The position numbers and the translations under genes were made by a program. From Rhodococcus pseudokoreensis (lineage in GTDB: Bacteria > Actinomycetota > Actinomycetes > Mycobacteriales > Mycobacteriaceae), in contig NZ_CP070619.1 of the NCBI RefSeq assembly GCF_017068395.1, positions 7,688,001 through 7,752,000 of the forward strand: DNA of 64,000 nucleotides, read 5' to 3'. The number at the start of each line of letters is the position of its first letter. Position 1 is the first letter of the stretch. The notes under the pieces are model-generated. The model was not told where the DNA came from and did not search any database. It saw only the letters and a program-made list of their open reading frames with translations. Shown in pieces: positions 30,499 through 39,753 of the stretch.

Positions 30499-30552
30499 CC
30501 GCCAACGTGGCAGTATTTTGACGAAGAACGTCAATCCCGCCACTGTTGGCGG
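30499..30552. promoter_or_regulatory. 54-bp nested inverted repeat between cobU and a divergent gene
   Basis: Outer arms CCGCCAACGTGGC (30499-30511) and GCCACTGTTGGCGG (30539-30552) pair apart from one bulged base. An inner TTGACG/CGTCAA pair (30518-30523, 30529-30534) has a 5-nt loop. It lies directly upstream of the cobU -10 region and 28 bp before the start of the divergent small gene. It may be an operator for both genes or an RNA hairpin. Confidence 0.6.
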
Positions 30553-30579
30553 GAAGTGGGCGGGCGGAGAATTTCAGCC

Positions 30580-30795
30580 ATGACCGAATTCCTCGTCCTC
30601 GTCGCACTACTCCTCGTGCTGCAAGCGGCCGTGACATACGCCGGTCGGCACCTGGGTCCACTCCACCCGCGGCTGCGAAACAGCTACCGCGACAACTTCT
30701 TCCGGCCTGCCGATCCCTTGACGGACCTGTCGCACGACCGCGACGCCGAATTGGGGCGACTGCTCGCCGAGACGCACCGCGCGCCCCACAACTGA
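30580..30795 (+). CDS. Small single-span membrane protein
   Basis: A 71-residue protein. [20 protein letters not shown] is an N-terminal membrane helix; the rest is polar, with [20 protein letters not shown] and a charged tail. No family is recognised and no catalytic motif is visible. ATG 30580 has GGCGGAG about 8-14 nt upstream. It converges with the DUF3043 gene with a 3-bp gap and is divergent from cobU across a large inverted repeat, so a shared regulator is possible. Confidence 0.65.
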   Translation: MTEFLVLVALLLVLQAAVTYAGRHLGPLHPRLRNSYRDNFFRPADPLTDLSHDRDAELGRLLAETHRAPHN

Positions 30796-30798
30796 GCG

Positions 30799-31455
30799 TC
30801 AGATGGCGTCGCCGGGCCGCACCCGCGGCTTGGGGGCCCGCAACTTGCGGATCTGCGACGCCCGCACGAACGCGTACCAGCCGAGCTTGAAACCGCCGTC
30901 GGGGGTGTCCGGGAAGCGTTCCCGCACCTGGTTGTTGATCTTGCGGCCGAGCCAGACGCCCTCGATGGCCATGAACATCATCATGATGAGCATGGCGAGC
31001 GTCACGATCGCCTGCAGTGCCGGGCTGACGAACATCGCCATGATGAGAACCAGCGCCAGCGGCATGAACAGACCGACCAGGTTGCGCCGGGCGTCGACGA
31101 TGTCCCGGACGTACGCGCGCACGGGGCCCTTGTCGCGCGGGAGGAGGTACTTGTCCTCGCCTGCGAGCATGCGGGTACGCCGCTCGGCGGCGGTTGCGCG
31201 TCGCTCCGCCGCGGCAACCTTGCGCTCTTCCTTGCTGCCGCGGGTGGCCTTCTTGCGGGCCCGGGCCTCTTTCGCGGTCAGGGGTGCGGGCGCGACCGGT
31301 CCGCGGCGCTTCGACTCTGCGTCACGTCGCTTGGGGGTCGGGCGGCCCTTGCCCGCCTGCTCGACGGAATCCGCCTCCTGGGCCGTCGACGACTCGGCGA
31401 CCTCGGCGTCCCGCTTGTCTGAATTGTCCGAATCACCGCGGCGTAGCAATTTCAC
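30799..31455 (-). CDS. DUF3043 membrane protein (Rv2206 homologue)
   Basis: A 218-residue protein. A long charged N-terminal region (Lys/Arg/Glu/Ala-rich, probably disordered or coiled, residues 1-95) precedes [20 protein letters not shown], the DUF3043 signature. Two helices follow (about 127-146 and 149-166), with a basic C-terminus. Function unknown; it is conserved in mycolic-acid bacteria. GTG 31455 has TAGTCT 6 nt upstream on the minus strand (31462-31467), so a leaderless transcript is likely. Confidence 0.85.
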   Translation of the reverse strand: MKLLRRGDSDNSDKRDAEVAESSTAQEADSVEQAGKGRPTPKRRDAESKRRGPVAPAPLTAKEARARKKATRGSKEERKVAAAERRATAAERRTRMLAGEDKYLLPRDKGPVRAYVRDIVDARRNLVGLFMPLALVLIMAMFVSPALQAIVTLAMLIMMMFMAIEGVWLGRKINNQVRERFPDTPDGGFKLGWYAFVRASQIRKLRAPKPRVRPGDAI

Positions 31456-31531
31456 CCTTCCAGACTATGGGAAGACGCCGCCGTGTGGAAAACCGCCCTC
31501 ACATCGAAATGCCGGGTCGGGCCCGTGGCCA

Positions 31532-31537
31532 TACACT
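31532..31537 (+). promoter_or_regulatory. -10 box of a probable leaderless glycerate kinase promoter
   Basis: TACACT ends 6 nt before ATG 31544. It is divergent from the DUF3043 promoter, whose -10 lies at 31462-31467. Confidence 0.55.
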
Positions 31538-31543
31538 TCGCCG

Positions 31544-32620
31544 ATGCGAGTGTTGATCGCACCGGACTCCTTCGGTGAGACGCTGACCGCCGTCGAGGCG
31601 ACTGCCGCCATCGCGGCGGGATGGTCGGCGGTGCGCCCGGACGACCAGCTGATCGAGGCCCCGCAGTCCGACGGCGGCCCGGGCTTCGTGGATGTGGTCG
31701 CGGCCGCGGGCGGCACCATCCGGACCACTGTGGTCGAAGGACCCCTCGGTGTCGACGTCCCCGCCCGCTGGCTCCTCGACGGCACCGACGCCTACCTCGA
31801 ATCCGCCCAGGCCTGCGGACTCGGACTGCTCGGCGGACCGCCGACGCCCCGCACCGCCCGCGACGCGCACAGTCGAGGCGTCGGGCAACTCGTGGTGGCG
31901 GCCCTCGACGCCGGGGCCCGCAGAATCGTCGTCGGTCTCGGCGGCAGCAGCTGCACCGACGGCGGGCGCGGCCTCGTCGAAACCCTCGCGCAGGGATTCG
32001 GCAGCGCGGATGCAGCTGTCGCCCGGCTGCGTGCGGTGGAACTGGTGGCCGCGACCGACGTCGAACACCCGCTGCTCGGCGAACACGGTGCCGCCCGCGT
32101 GTTCGGACCGCAGAAGGGTGCCGACCCCGAGACCGTCGAGTTCCTCGAGGAGCGGAACACCGCGTGGGCCGGGCAACTGCACCGCGTGACCGCCCGGGAC
32201 GTCGCGGCGGAGGCCGGTGCCGGAGCCGCGGGTGGCATCGGCGCCGCGCTGCTCGCGCTCGGCGGCACTCGCGAATCCGGCGCCCACGTGGTCGCCCAGC
32301 GCACCCGGCAGGACCGGCAACTCGCCTCCGCGCAGCTCGTCATCACCGGGGAAGGTCGCCTCGACCAGCAGTCGCTGCGCGGCAAACTCGTGATCGCGCT
32401 CGCCGCCGCCGCCCGCAGGCGGGCCATCGCGACACTCGTCCTGGCCGGGCAGGTGCTCCTCGACACGGCCGATCTGGACAGCGCGGGCATCGACGACGCG
32501 CTGTCCCTGGTGGACCACGCCGGCTCGGTCGAACTCGCGATGTCGGACGCATACGCGCAGCTGAGAGACCTCGCCGCCGCCGCGGCCCGCGGATGGGACG
32601 GCGGAGCCGCACGCCAGTAA
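31544..32620 (+). CDS. glxK: Glycerate kinase (GlxK/GarK type)
   Basis: Phosphorylates D-glycerate to 2- or 3-phosphoglycerate; 358 residues. The N-terminal [20 protein letters not shown] and the motif [15 protein letters not shown] identify glycerate kinase type 1, and [17 protein letters not shown] is the C-terminal nucleotide-site motif. The usual family sequence APDSFKGSL reads APDSFGETL here, so the conserved lysine is replaced. That change could alter activity; it matches the position of Rv2205c in M. tuberculosis. The next gene starts 138 bp later with its own signals. Confidence 0.88.
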   Translation: MRVLIAPDSFGETLTAVEATAAIAAGWSAVRPDDQLIEAPQSDGGPGFVDVVAAAGGTIRTTVVEGPLGVDVPARWLLDGTDAYLESAQACGLGLLGGPPTPRTARDAHSRGVGQLVVAALDAGARRIVVGLGGSSCTDGGRGLVETLAQGFGSADAAVARLRAVELVAATDVEHPLLGEHGAARVFGPQKGADPETVEFLEERNTAWAGQLHRVTARDVAAEAGAGAAGGIGAALLALGGTRESGAHVVAQRTRQDRQLASAQLVITGEGRLDQQSLRGKLVIALAAAARRRAIATLVLAGQVLLDTADLDSAGIDDALSLVDHAGSVELAMSDAYAQLRDLAAAAARGWDGGAARQ

Positions 32621-32758
32621 CCCGAAACCCAGACGTCGGATACCATGGACGTGGATCGATCTGCGGACGCTGCCGCAGTGAATGGAACCCGGGAATAAGT
32701 CGGGCGCGGAGTACCGTTGAAGCGTTCACGGGTTTGTTACGAACTACAGGGAGAGCCC

Positions 32759-33109
32759 ATGACTGTGCAGAACGAGACCGCCGTCCACGGCGTCAAGATG
32801 ACCGAAGCCGCGTCCGCCAAGGCGAAGGCGCTGCTCGATCAGGAAGGTCGTGACGACCTCGCACTGCGTATCGCCGTGCAACCCGGCGGCTGCGCAGGAC
32901 TGCGTTACCAGCTGTTCTTCGACGACCGCAACCTGGACGGCGACCTGATCGTGGACTTCGGTGGCGTCGCCCTCGCGGTGGACCGGATGAGCGCGCCGTA
33001 CGTCGAGGGTGCCTCGATCGACTTCGTCGACACCATCGAGAAGCAGGGTTTCACGATCGACAACCCCAACGCGACCGGTTCGTGCGCCTGCGGCGACTCC
33101 TTCAACTGA
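32759..33109 (+). CDS. erpA: HesB/IscA-type iron-sulfur cluster carrier (ErpA-like)
   Basis: A-type carrier delivering Fe-S clusters to apoenzymes such as LipA; 116 residues. The three cluster cysteines are visible in PGGCAGLRYQL and GSCACGDSFN. ATG 32759 has AGGGAGAG about 6 nt upstream; an extension to 32717 lacks support. It matches Rv2204c. It is followed by a strong intrinsic terminator, so it is transcribed alone. Confidence 0.92.
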   Translation: MTVQNETAVHGVKMTEAASAKAKALLDQEGRDDLALRIAVQPGGCAGLRYQLFFDDRNLDGDLIVDFGGVALAVDRMSAPYVEGASIDFVDTIEKQGFTIDNPNATGSCACGDSFN

Positions 33110-33138
33110 GTCCCGGGCCGAAGTACAACTGAATCGAC

Positions 33139-33181
33139 AAGTCTGACGCGGCGCCGACCGGCTGCCGCGTCAGACTTTTTT
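33139..33181 (+). terminator. Canonical intrinsic terminator after the Fe-S carrier gene
   Basis: A perfect 14-bp stem (33139-33152 with 33164-33177), an 11-nt loop and a run of T from 33176 to 33181. It is the clearest T-tract terminator in the window, 30 bp after the stop. Confidence 0.93.
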
Positions 33182-33251
33182 CGTGCCCGACCTCGCCGTC
33201 CCGCGACCTCGTGCTGCCGACCGAACATGGCGGTACGCCGGGGTACGGTGA

Positions 33252-34259
<1,008 letters not shown>

Positions 34260-34262
<3 letters not shown>

Positions 34263-34334
34263 GGCGGCTCCGCCGCCCGTGAGTGGTTGACGAGTCCCTG
34301 GACTCGTCAACCACTCACGGGCGCGAAGCGCCTA
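34260..34334. terminator. Three-hairpin terminator cassette, copy B
   Basis: It begins with the adoK TAA and ends with the antisense asnB stop. The central stem (34276-34321) is a perfect 22-bp inverted repeat with a 2-nt loop. Flanks are the hairpins GGCGGCTCCGCC and GGCGC-GAA-GCGCC, as in copy A. Confidence 0.92.
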
Positions 34335-36257
34335 GATCGAGACCGGGTACGCCGGCTCGGCGATTTCCGGCACGATGCGGTTCTCCACGAAGATGCCGTG
34401 CCAGACCATGAAGATCAGCACGGTCCACAGGCGACGGCTGTGGTCGGACACGCCGTCCCGGTGGTCGTTCAGCATCTTCGTGATCGCGGCCTTGTCGAGC
34501 AGGTGATCGGTGCCCGAGGCCGCGATCTGCTCGTGCGCCCAGTCGAACAGTTCGGTGCCGCGCAGCCAGTGCCGCAACGGCACCGGGAAACCCAGCTTCG
34601 CCCGGTGGAGCACGTGCCCGGGGACGATGCCCTCCAGCGCCTGACGCAGCGCGTACTTGGTGGTGCTCTTGGTGATCTTCTGGTCCAGCGGCACCCGCGA
34701 CGCCACCTCGAAGACCTCCGGATCGAGGAACGGCACCCGCAGTTCGAGCGAATTGGCCATCGTCATCTTGTCGGCCTTGACCAGGATGTCGCCGCGCAAC
34801 CACGTGAACAGGTCCAGGTGCTGCATCCGGGCCACCGGATCCCACCCCTGCGACTGCGCGTAGATCGGGTCGGTGACGTCACGGTGCGTCCACTCGGGGC
34901 GGAAGTCGCGCAGGACGGCGCGCAACTGCGCATCGTTGAAGCTGCGCGCGTTGCCGTAGTACCGCTCCTCGAGAGTCAGCGAACCGCGATTGAGCAGGCT
35001 CTTGCCGCGGGTGCCGTCGGGGATGCGCTCGGACAGCTTGCCGGCGGCCCTGCGCAGCCCCTTGGGCAGGTACTCGAACGGCTTCAGCGAAATCGGCTCG
35101 CGGTAGATGGTGTAACCGCCGAACAGTTCGTCGGCGCCCTCACCGGACAGCACGACCTTGACGTGCTTGCGTGCCTCCTTCGCGACGAACCACAGCGGAA
35201 CCAGCGCGGGGTCGGCGACCGGGTCGTCGAGGTACCACACGATTTCGGGGATGGCGGCAGCGAACTCGGCGGGGCTCACCACCTTCACCACGTGCCGCGC
35301 GCCGATCGCCTCGGCGGATTCGGCCGCGACGTCGACCTCGGAGTAGCCCTCACGCTCGAAACCGGTGGTGAACGTGATCAGGTTCGGGTTGTGGCGCATC
35401 GCGAGCGCCGCGATGGCCGTCGAGTCGATGCCGCCGGACAGGAACGAGCCGACGGTCACGTCGGCGCGCATGTGCTTGGCGACCGAATCCTCGAGGGCCT
35501 CCGCGATCTCGCGGTACCGGGCCTGCTCGGTACCCGCGGCGAACGGACGCACCGGGAACGTGGGTGCGAAATAGCGGGTGATCACGGGTTCTTCACCCGG
35601 GCGCACCCGCGCGAAGCACCCGGATTCGAGCCGGCGGATCTGCTTGTGGAGCGTTTCCGGTTCCGGCACGTACTGGAGGACGGTGTAGTGCTCGACCGCA
35701 CGCGGATCGAGTTCGGTGCCGATGCCGATCAGGCTCGCCAGTTCCAGCAGGCTCTTCTTCTCGCTGCCGAACGCGGTGCCGCCGGTGCCCGTCGCCAGGA
35801 ACAGCGGTTTGATGCCGAACGGATCGCGGGCGATGAACAACTCCCGCGTCTCGGTGTCCCAGATCGCGAACGCGAACATGCCGCGCAGGCGACGGACGGC
35901 GTCCTCACCCCAGTAGTGGAACGCGGCGACGATGGCCTCGCTGTCGCCCTCGGTGACGAACTGCGCACCGAATTGCTCGGCGAGCTCGGCCCGCACCTCG
36001 AGGTAGTTGTAGATCTCGCCGTTGAACGTCAGCGCGTAGCGTTCCGGATTCTCCGCCGGACCCCACCGCAGCGGCTGGTGGGAGTGTTCGATGTCGATGA
36101 TCGACAGCCGATTGAACCCGAAGACCAGGTGGTCGTCGTGCCAGGTCCCGTGCTCGTCCGGCCCACGGTGCCGCAGGCAGTGCATCGCCTGGTCGACCTG
36201 TGAGACGGCGTTGTCGCTGGTTTCTCCAGAGGTCAGTAGCCCGAGCAGTCCGCACAC
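34332..36257 (-). CDS. asnB: Glutamine-dependent asparagine synthetase
   Basis: Makes asparagine from aspartate, ATP and glutamine; 641 residues, cytosolic. The class-II amidotransferase domain starts with the nucleophile Cys2 (VCGLLGLL after GTG 36257) and includes RHRGPDEHG and TFNGEIYNY. The synthetase P-loop SGGIDS is at 274-279, and [13 protein letters not shown] follows. Processed Cys2 implies removal of the initiator Met. It may also amidate envelope components, as reported for mycobacterial AsnB homologues. It is divergent from ctaC over 278 bp with no recognised operator. Confidence 0.95.
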   Translation of the reverse strand: MCGLLGLLTSGETSDNAVSQVDQAMHCLRHRGPDEHGTWHDDHLVFGFNRLSIIDIEHSHQPLRWGPAENPERYALTFNGEIYNYLEVRAELAEQFGAQFVTEGDSEAIVAAFHYWGEDAVRRLRGMFAFAIWDTETRELFIARDPFGIKPLFLATGTGGTAFGSEKKSLLELASLIGIGTELDPRAVEHYTVLQYVPEPETLHKQIRRLESGCFARVRPGEEPVITRYFAPTFPVRPFAAGTEQARYREIAEALEDSVAKHMRADVTVGSFLSGGIDSTAIAALAMRHNPNLITFTTGFEREGYSEVDVAAESAEAIGARHVVKVVSPAEFAAAIPEIVWYLDDPVADPALVPLWFVAKEARKHVKVVLSGEGADELFGGYTIYREPISLKPFEYLPKGLRRAAGKLSERIPDGTRGKSLLNRGSLTLEERYYGNARSFNDAQLRAVLRDFRPEWTHRDVTDPIYAQSQGWDPVARMQHLDLFTWLRGDILVKADKMTMANSLELRVPFLDPEVFEVASRVPLDQKITKSTTKYALRQALEGIVPGHVLHRAKLGFPVPLRHWLRGTELFDWAHEQIAASGTDHLLDKAAITKMLNDHRDGVSDHSRRLWTVLIFMVWHGIFVENRIVPEIAEPAYPVSI

Positions 36258-36535
36258 AGCGTCCGGTACCTCAATTCAGAATCTTGGAAGGCTCCACGAG
36301 GTGGAGGGGTCAGGGATCTCTGCCGGAAAGTATGCCGCAGATTGCCGACGCGTCCGGTTCGGGCCGTCGCCGGCACCGCCGTGACCCGAACACCGGCACC
36401 GCCGCGACAACGACAGCGACACATCGCCCGACCCGAGGATGGAGAGCCGCCGCCTTTGGTCTACGCTGCGTAGTAATTGGGCCTTCCCATCGGGTGTGCC
36501 CTAGTGGAATTTGCGGCGATCAGGAAGGCGTGAAC

Positions 36536-37597
36536 GTGGCGCAAGGTCGGATCCTTCGGCGGGCAGGGTTGGCAGTATCTTTGGGCATTGCTGCCTTGCT
36601 GCTGTCGGGTTGTTCAATCGACAACGAGGTGCTTCGTTTCGGGTGGCCTTCGGGCGTAACCCCGCAGGCGCACCGCATGCGTGAACTGTGGACCTGGTCG
36701 GTCATCGCCGCCCTCGTCATGGGTGTGCTGGTGTGGGGACTCACCTTCTGGGCGGTGATCTTCCACCGCAAGAAGAAGGACTCACCCGAGTTCCCGCGTC
36801 AGACGGCATACAACGTGCCGCTGGAGCTGGCGTACACCGCGGTTCCGTTCGTCATCATCGCCGTGCTGTTCTACTTCACGGTGGTCGTGCAGAACCATGT
36901 CCTCGAGAAGAAGGACAACCCCAACGTGGTGGTGGATGTCACTGCGTACCAGTGGAACTGGAAGTTCGGTTACCGCTCCATCGACCTCGGTGAGGGTGGC
37001 GGACTGTACGACGGTGTCGACCAGGAGGCGCAGGCCGCCGTCGAGGCTGCATCGGCGCCCGAAGCGGAGGGTGAGGGTGAGCACGCCCTGCCCGGGCCGA
37101 TCCACGGCAAGGTCCCCCAGGACCTGTCCTACCTGCACTACGACACGATCGAGACGGTCGGCTCGAGCAACGAGATCCCGATCCTCGTCCTGCCGACCGG
37201 CAAGCGGATCCAGTTCGAACTGGCCTCGGCCGATGTCATCCACGCGTTCTGGGTGCCGGAGTTCCTGTTCAAGCGCGACGTGAACCCGAACCCCAAGGAG
37301 AACCACTCCGACAACGTCTTCCAGATCAGTGAGATCGAGAAGGAAGGTGCCTTCGTCGGGCGCTGCGCCGAGATGTGCGGCACGTTCCACGCGATGATGA
37401 ACTTCGAGGTTCGCGCCGTGAGCCCGGACAAGTTCGCGCAGTACATCGAGTTGCGCAAGCCGGCGAGCGAGGGCGGCCGGGATCTGACCACGGCGGAGGC
37501 TCTGCAGGCCATCGGCGAGTCCCCTGTCGCGACGTCGACGTCTCCCTTCACCACCGATCGCGGCTACAAGCAGGCGAGCGGTGTCGAAGGTAACTGA
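36536..37597 (+). CDS. ctaC: Cytochrome c oxidase subunit II (aa3 type), lipoprotein
   Basis: Electron entry subunit of the aa3 oxidase, 353 residues. The N-terminal signal has lipobox LLSGC (Cys26), two membrane helices follow (about 52-74 and 98-119), then the cupredoxin domain. CuA ligands are visible as His236 and Cys277-x3-Cys281-x3-His285-x2-Met288. An inserted acidic loop (about 155-190) is actinobacterial and may contact the diheme cytochrome QcrC. GTG 36536 is preferred over GTG 36530 because AGGAAGG lies 7 nt before it. ctaF follows after 41 bp. Confidence 0.95.
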   Translation: MAQGRILRRAGLAVSLGIAALLLSGCSIDNEVLRFGWPSGVTPQAHRMRELWTWSVIAALVMGVLVWGLTFWAVIFHRKKKDSPEFPRQTAYNVPLELAYTAVPFVIIAVLFYFTVVVQNHVLEKKDNPNVVVDVTAYQWNWKFGYRSIDLGEGGGLYDGVDQEAQAAVEAASAPEAEGEGEHALPGPIHGKVPQDLSYLHYDTIETVGSSNEIPILVLPTGKRIQFELASADVIHAFWVPEFLFKRDVNPNPKENHSDNVFQISEIEKEGAFVGRCAEMCGTFHAMMNFEVRAVSPDKFAQYIELRKPASEGGRDLTTAEALQAIGESPVATSTSPFTTDRGYKQASGVEGN

Positions 37598-37638
37598 ACC
37601 TGCTGCTGATACCTCACTGACCAAGGACAAGTGCTGAT

Positions 37639-38055
37639 ATGAAGATCGAAGCCAAGCTCTTCGAGATCCTGACGGTATTCTTCATTCTCGTCGCGATCGT
37701 CTACGGCGTCTTCACCGCCGTTTCACGAACCGGTATCGAGTGGGCGGGTCTGACGGGCATCTGCCTGTCGGCGGGACTGACGCTGATCATCGGAACGTAC
37801 TTCCGGTTCGTCGCCCGTCGCCTCGACACCCGTCCCGAGGACTACGAGGACGCAGAGATCGCCGACGGCGCAGGCGACCTGGGGTTCTTCAGCCCCGGTA
37901 GTTACTGGCCGATCCTGCTCGCCGCCGCGGCCGCGTTCGTCGCAGTCTCGATGGCGTTCTTCCAGCCGTGGATGCTGGTGGTCGCCGTGGTTGCCGTGCT
38001 GGCCGCCGCTGCGGGTCTCGTCTTCGAGTACTACGTCGGACCCGAGAAGCACTAG
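37639..38055 (+). CDS. ctaF: Cytochrome c oxidase subunit IV, actinobacterial type
   Basis: Small subunit of the aa3 oxidase, 138 residues with four hydrophobic helices (about 7-28, 35-55, 91-107 and 111-131). The segment [21 protein letters not shown] is conserved between helices 2 and 3. It matches Rv2199c. ATG 37639 lies 41 bp after ctaC in the same transcription unit, which ends at the strong hairpin at 38072-38116. Confidence 0.92.
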   Translation: MKIEAKLFEILTVFFILVAIVYGVFTAVSRTGIEWAGLTGICLSAGLTLIIGTYFRFVARRLDTRPEDYEDAEIADGAGDLGFFSPGSYWPILLAAAAAFVAVSMAFFQPWMLVVAVVAVLAAAAGLVFEYYVGPEKH

Positions 38056-38071
38056 TCCACACACTGTTGTG

Positions 38072-38116
38072 ACGGCGGAGGCGCCGAATCCCTCTGGGGT
38101 TCGGCGCCTCCGCCGT
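38072..38116. terminator. Bidirectional terminator between ctaF and the TetR gene
   Basis: A perfect 17-bp stem (38072-38088 with 38100-38116) with an 11-nt loop, between two convergent genes whose stops are at 38055 and 38123. Confidence 0.88.
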
Positions 38117-38122
38117 TCGTCG

Positions 38123-38731
38123 TCAGGCTTCGTGGTTCCGGACCGCCGCCGCGGCGAGGAGCGCGGTGGCCTGTTCGGACGCGAGTCGCACCGCATCGGG
38201 GAACACCTGCAACCCGTGCGCGACCAGGGCGCCCTCGTGGAGCAGCATGACGGTGCGCGCGAGTGTCTCCGGATCGCGCACCGGCGCGTCCCGGCACACG
38301 CCGGTGAACAGGTCGAGCATCCACCGCTTCTGGCCGATGATGATCGCGTACGCCGGATGTGACGGGTCGCTGATCTCCGCGTGCGCGTTGACCATGCTGC
38401 ACCCTTTCGCGCTGTTCTCCGCGGTCCAATCCCGGGATGCGTCGAAGATCGCCGTCAGGCGCCGTTCGGGCGAGTCGCCGACGGCGTCGAGACGGCCGGC
38501 GAGAAACGCTCGCCACCGTTCGTCCCGGTCGGCGAGGTACTCGACCACGATCTGTTCCTTCGAACCGAAACGGTCGTAAAGCGTCTTCTTCGTGACGCCG
38601 GCCTCGGCGGCGATGAGATCGACGCCGACCGCGTGGATTCCCCGCTCGTAGAACAGCCGACCCGCCGCGGCCAGCGCCCGTCGCGCGCCCGGTGTCAGCG
38701 TGACGCGCAGCGGTGACGGCACAGAATCCAT
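38123..38731 (-). CDS. TetR-family transcriptional regulator
   Basis: A 202-residue repressor. The helix-turn-helix region covers residues 13-60 (RLFYERGIHAVGVDLIAAEA, then VTKKTLYDRFGSKEQIV). The C-terminal domain should bind a small ligand, perhaps the substrate of the adjacent EamA exporter. ATG 38731 has the minus-strand -10 box TATACT 6 nt upstream, inside operator 1, so it probably represses itself with a leaderless mRNA. The TetR/EamA pair occupies the place between ctaF and qcrB where M. tuberculosis has mmpS3 and Rv2197c. Confidence 0.9.
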   Translation of the reverse strand: MDSVPSPLRVTLTPGARRALAAAGRLFYERGIHAVGVDLIAAEAGVTKKTLYDRFGSKEQIVVEYLADRDERWRAFLAGRLDAVGDSPERRLTAIFDASRDWTAENSAKGCSMVNAHAEISDPSHPAYAIIIGQKRWMLDLFTGVCRDAPVRDPETLARTVMLLHEGALVAHGLQVFPDAVRLASEQATALLAAAAVRNHEA

Positions 38732-38738
38732 GACAGAA

Positions 38739-38756
38739 GTATACAGATCGGTGTAC
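38739..38756. promoter_or_regulatory. TetR operator 1
   Basis: GTATACAGATCGGTGTAC, an 18-bp imperfect palindrome that overlaps the -10 box (38738-38743) of the TetR gene. Confidence 0.7.
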
Positions 38757-38765
38757 CTTTGGGAA

Positions 38766-38783
38766 GTAAACCGATCTGTTTAC
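38766..38783. promoter_or_regulatory. TetR operator 2
   Basis: GTAAACCGATCTGTTTAC, an 18-bp near-perfect palindrome that is the inverted relative of operator 1, centred 27 bp from it. It lies 17 bp before the GTG of the EamA gene and so covers its promoter. Confidence 0.7.
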
Positions 38784-38800
38784 TTGGGTGGTGGTCATTA

Positions 38801-39751
38801 GTGAACGCGTTGTTCGCCGTGATGTTCGTCCTGTGCTGGAGTTCCGGTTTCATCGGGGCCAAACTCGGCGCCGGGAACGCGGACCCGCTCACGGTGCTCA
38901 CCTGGCGGTTCCTTCCATTGGCTGTCGCGCTGGCCGTGGGCGCGGTCCTGTTCCACCGCGCCCGCTGGCGGGAAGTCGGATTCCGTGCGCTCCGCCGTGG
39001 TGTGGTGGTGGGCGCGCTGTCGCAGACCGGGTATCTGCTGACCGTCTACCAGGCGATCGGACTCGGCGTCTCGACCGGCACCACCGCACTGATCGACGGC
39101 ACCCAGCCCTTGGTCGTCGCCGTGCTGGCAGGCCCACTGCTCGGTCAGTACGTCGCGGCCAGGCAGTGGTGGGGTCTGCTGCTCGGACTGACGGGTGTCG
39201 TGATCGTCACTGCCGGCGACGCCACCGCGGCCTCCGGCGTGCCGTGGTGGGCATACCTCGTGCCGTTCGCCGGAATGCTGTCGCTGGTGGCCGCGACATT
39301 TGTGGAGAGCCGTTCGCCGGACGACACCGATCCCGTCGTGGCCCTCACGGTGCACTGCGCGACCAGCGCCGTGCTGTTCACCGCCCTCGCCGCGTGCGCC
39401 GGACAGCTGTCGCCGCCGGCGACGGCACCGTTCTGGTGGTCGGTGGCGTGGCTGATCGTCTTGTCCACCGTCGGCGGCTACGGCCTGTACTGGCTCGTGC
39501 TGCGCCGGAGCGGAATCACCCGGGTCAATGCTCTGATGTTCCTGATGGCACCCGTGACGGCGATCTGGGGGGCCGTGATGTTCGGCGAACCGTTCGGGGG
39601 CCTTACCGCCCTCGGACTTCTCCTCGGCCTCGGGGCGGTCGTGCTCGTGTTCCGTGCGCCGCCGCGGGGGAGGGGAGCGCGCACGGTCCGGACAGACGAA
39701 CAGAGCCCCGAACCGGAAGTGGTTCGGGGCTCTGCTCGGTTGCGGAGGTGA
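38801..39751 (+). CDS. EamA/DMT-family exporter
   Basis: A 316-residue membrane protein with about ten hydrophobic segments in two EamA repeats. The first repeat begins VNALFAVMFVLCWSSGFIGA, and the second centres on YGLYWLVLRRSGITRVNALM. Related proteins export amino acids or metabolites. GTG 38801 has GGTGGTGG upstream; a TTG at 38759 lies upstream of operator 2 and would run through it. It is divergent from its likely TetR regulator. The last codons form a 14-bp terminator stem (39701-39734). Confidence 0.85.
   Translation: MNALFAVMFVLCWSSGFIGAKLGAGNADPLTVLTWRFLPLAVALAVGAVLFHRARWREVGFRALRRGVVVGALSQTGYLLTVYQAIGLGVSTGTTALIDGTQPLVVAVLAGPLLGQYVAARQWWGLLLGLTGVVIVTAGDATAASGVPWWAYLVPFAGMLSLVAATFVESRSPDDTDPVVALTVHCATSAVLFTALAACAGQLSPPATAPFWWSVAWLIVLSTVGGYGLYWLVLRRSGITRVNALMFLMAPVTAIWGAVMFGEPFGGLTALGLLLGLGAVVLVFRAPPRGRGARTVRTDEQSPEPEVVRGSARLRR
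39701..39734. terminator. Bidirectional terminator embedded in the EamA coding end
   Basis: A perfect 14-bp stem CAGAGCCCCGAACC/GGTTCGGGGCTCTG with a 6-nt loop, wholly inside the last codons of the EamA gene and 20 bp beyond the qcrB stop on the other strand. Confidence 0.85.
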
Positions 39752-39753
39752 GG

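Noticed and set aside
30803..31543. Plus-strand extension of the glycerate kinase frame
   Set aside because: It is antisense to DUF3043; a leaderless -10 box and the family N-terminus fix the start at 31544.
36258..36535. Possible operator between asnB and ctaC
   Set aside because: Short palindromes (for example around CTACGCTGCGTAG) are present, but none matches a known site or stands out from background.
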